This document shows positions 13,011-13,572 of a stretch of 13,572 bases of DNA, in pieces (the first letter of the stretch is position 1; each line of letters starts with the position of its first letter). Source of the DNA: MGIIb-Q1 sp964342465. Its GTDB lineage: Archaea > Thermoplasmatota > Poseidoniia > Poseidoniales > Thalassarchaeaceae. The notes below the pieces were generated by a model that ran no database searches, had not been told where the DNA came from, and saw only the letters and a program-made list of their open reading frames with translations. The DNA lies in assembly GCA_964342465.1 (NCBI GenBank), contig CAYFFQ010000029.1:1-13572 (forward strand), given 5' to 3'. Position numbers and translations under genes: made by a program.

Positions 13011-13014
13011 GGCG

Positions 13015-13533
13015 ATGAGGATGGATGGATTCAGGAGAGAATGGCGCCGCTCCGATGTCGCAGTCTCACCCGTCATCGCCACGATTCTACTGCTCGCAAT
13101 CACAGTACTGCTCACCAGCGCCGTCTACATGATGATGTCCTCCGGTGTACAGGCCCCAGACAAGGGTGTACCTGTAGGGAAGGCGAGTGTGAGGATGCTC
13201 GACAATGGCTACCAAGTTGTGACGATAGAAGAGTTGAACGCCCAAATCGAGACCTTCAAGTGCAAGTTTCAGGTGATTCCACCACCAACAGGAAATTACA
13301 CCATGCTCTCGGGATTCACCTCCGACTCAGGTGTCTATGGGGTGTCTGGACAGAATGTCTCCTTCCAAGACCGTGATGCAGGATTCACAGTCAATACAGG
13401 CGACTACTTTGTCATAGATGCGGTGACAATCGGCAGCGATGCAGGCGATTGGACCTTCAGAATGCTCTACGAAGGAAGCGGCGGGCGGGCTAACGGCGAA
13501 ATCTTCGAGGTCGACCTGCCCGCCAGCTCCTGA
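13015..13533 (+). CDS. Archaeal type IV pilin-like protein (SPVI N-terminal domain)
   Basis: This 172-residue protein has the archaeal pilin N-terminal domain. The basic leader RREWRRSDVA is followed by VSPVIATILLLAITVLLTSAVYMMM (hydrophobic helix, about 17-41), with cleavage expected after Ala16, as in haloarchaeal pilins. The remaining 130 residues are a beta-rich extracytoplasmic domain with N-x-S/T sites (NYT, NVS) and no family I recognise. The peptidase at 8085 could process it. It starts four bases after the third RecA-fold gene (ATG at 13015, with another in-frame ATG at 13021), indicating co-transcription. It could be a major pilin, a minor pilin or an archaellin-like accessory protein. 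Confidence 0.85.
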   Translation: MRMDGFRREWRRSDVAVSPVIATILLLAITVLLTSAVYMMMSSGVQAPDKGVPVGKASVRMLDNGYQVVTIEELNAQIETFKCKFQVIPPPTGNYTMLSGFTSDSGVYGVSGQNVSFQDRDAGFTVNTGDYFVIDAVTIGSDAGDWTFRMLYEGSGGRANGEIFEVDLPASS

Positions 13534-13572
13534 CCGCACCCATATTGCGCAGAATGCCGCCGAACGGTGTCA

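Noticed and set aside
13534..13572. Further gene at the right edge
   Set aside because: Only 39 bases remain after the pilin stop; nothing can be assigned.

Overview
The window is archaeal. It encodes a transcription factor B, ribosomal protein L40e, a UPF0147 protein, a prepilin peptidase, an SPVI-type archaeal pilin and KaiC/ArlH-like ATPases. Several genes have TATA boxes placed for leaderless or short-leader transcripts, while others have a strong Shine-Dalgarno sequence. The mix suggests a euryarchaeon of the Thermoplasmatota, possibly marine Poseidoniales (Marine Group II). That placement is inference from gene content; no 16S gene is present.

Layout, left to right. (1) The 3' half of a tRNA-Ala(UGC) with encoded CCA at the left edge. 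(2) A NikR-family metal regulator (minus) divergent from a ZIP9-type metal transporter (plus), with 10-bp direct repeats two helical turns apart in or beside their 64-bp shared intergenic region. (3) A nested minisatellite between the convergent 3' ends of the transporter and a TM2-domain protein carrying a natural run of six histidines. (4) A GC-rich, foldable gene-free stretch, then tfb, a bacterial-length purA and a small Cys/His protein. (5) L40e divergent from a metallo-beta-lactamase-fold hydrolase, sharing a TATATA element. (6) A short beta-propeller-like protein, a small repeat cluster and a UPF0147 protein. (7) A surface-structure region: a prepilin peptidase and a pilin-like protein fused to a lamin-tail domain; a 649-bp gene-free region packed with hairpins and 68-bp tandem repeats; then a tight cluster of three RecA/KaiC-fold proteins (one intact P-loop, two degenerate) followed by a second pilin-like protein.

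Region 7 is the best candidate for an undescribed system. It would be a type IV pilus or archaellum-like machine whose pilins are processed by the local peptidase. One surface subunit displays an LTD module, and a KaiC/ArlH-type ATPase with two pseudo-ATPase partners sits in the operon. The assembly ATPase (ArlI/PilB type) and platform protein (ArlJ/TadC type) are not in the window and would be expected beyond the right edge if this reading is right. Regions 2-3 look like a metal-homeostasis module.
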